A stretch of DNA of 15,628 bases from Dorea sp. AM10-31 (lineage in GTDB: Bacteria > Bacillota > Clostridia > Lachnospirales > Lachnospiraceae), in contig NZ_QTUV01000015.1 of the NCBI RefSeq assembly GCF_003435815.1, positions 1,231 through 16,858 of the forward strand, given 5' to 3'. The notes under the pieces were generated by a model. The model was not told the origin of the DNA. It did not search any database and was given only the letters and a program-made list of their open reading frames with translations. A program made the translations under genes and the position numbers. How positions within the stretch are numbered: the first letter of the stretch is position 1; each line of letters begins with the position of its first letter. This document shows positions 15,566 through 15,628 of this stretch, piece by piece.

Positions 15566-15571
15566 AATATA
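15566..15571 (-). promoter_or_regulatory. Possible -10 element of the deoR-rhaB-rhaD operon
   Basis: Read on the minus strand, TATATT lies 17 bases before the deoR start codon. No good -35 is found at 16-18 bases, so this is weak. The rest of 15572-15628 shows no gene; the true promoter could lie beyond the window. Confidence 0.2.
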
Positions 15572-15628
15572 TTTCTAGCCATGAGCAAAACTCCACACAT
15601 TCAGTATTTATGCGGGTTTGCGAGGCAT

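Overview
The window looks like chromosome from a gut-type Firmicute, most likely a Lachnospiraceae (Dorea/Coprococcus/Mediterraneibacter-like). This is inferred from the strong AGGAGG ribosome sites, moderate G+C, A/T-rich intergenic regions, the protein styles (FucI-like isomerase beside a DUF4867-type protein, standalone dhaK-dhaL, rhaB/rhaD) and intrinsic terminators. The genus cannot be fixed from the sequence alone. I see no insertion sequence, prophage, CRISPR array, tRNA or rRNA. The region reads as ordinary carbohydrate and nucleobase catabolism plus one small lineage-specific pair of secreted proteins.

Left part (1-1981, + strand): a structured RNA segment cut by the window edge (6S-like is one possibility), then dhaK-dhaL, the two core subunits of a dihydroxyacetone-type kinase, closed by a strong terminator. 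No dhaM phosphodonor gene follows. Next (2172-4093) are two tandem paralogous secreted basic proteins, each with a signal peptide, an aspartate-bearing DITGDKKKD motif and an SH3-like C-terminus. A perfect 19-bp palindrome of REP-like type lies between them.

Middle (4318-9120, + strand): an AraC-family regulator with its own promoter and terminator, then an apparent three-gene operon of a DUF4867-like cupin protein, an L-fucose/L-arabinose isomerase superfamily enzyme and a xylulokinase. The AraC protein is the obvious candidate to regulate that operon, whose promoter has a perfect -10, a poor -35 and an upstream direct repeat. The operon converts an aldose to a ketose and then to a ketose phosphate, but the sugar is not evident. 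Then come uraA (uracil permease) and a PHP-family phosphatase (9206-11388), probably co-transcribed and concerned with nucleobase/nucleotide salvage.

Right part (11594-15548, - strand): a DeoR regulator, a rhamnulokinase-family kinase with an unusual substrate-side motif and a TTG start, rhamnulose-1-phosphate aldolase (rhaD) and a short-chain dehydrogenase, in one tightly spaced operon. A bidirectional terminator separates it from the convergent uraA/PHP unit. The aldolase would yield dihydroxyacetone phosphate and an aldehyde. No rhamnose isomerase (rhaA) and no sugar transporter is inside the window. Nothing here is clearly a new defence or mobile system. The best leads are the divergent rhamnulokinase, the isomerase/XylB/DUF4867 operon of unknown sugar, and the secreted paralog pair.
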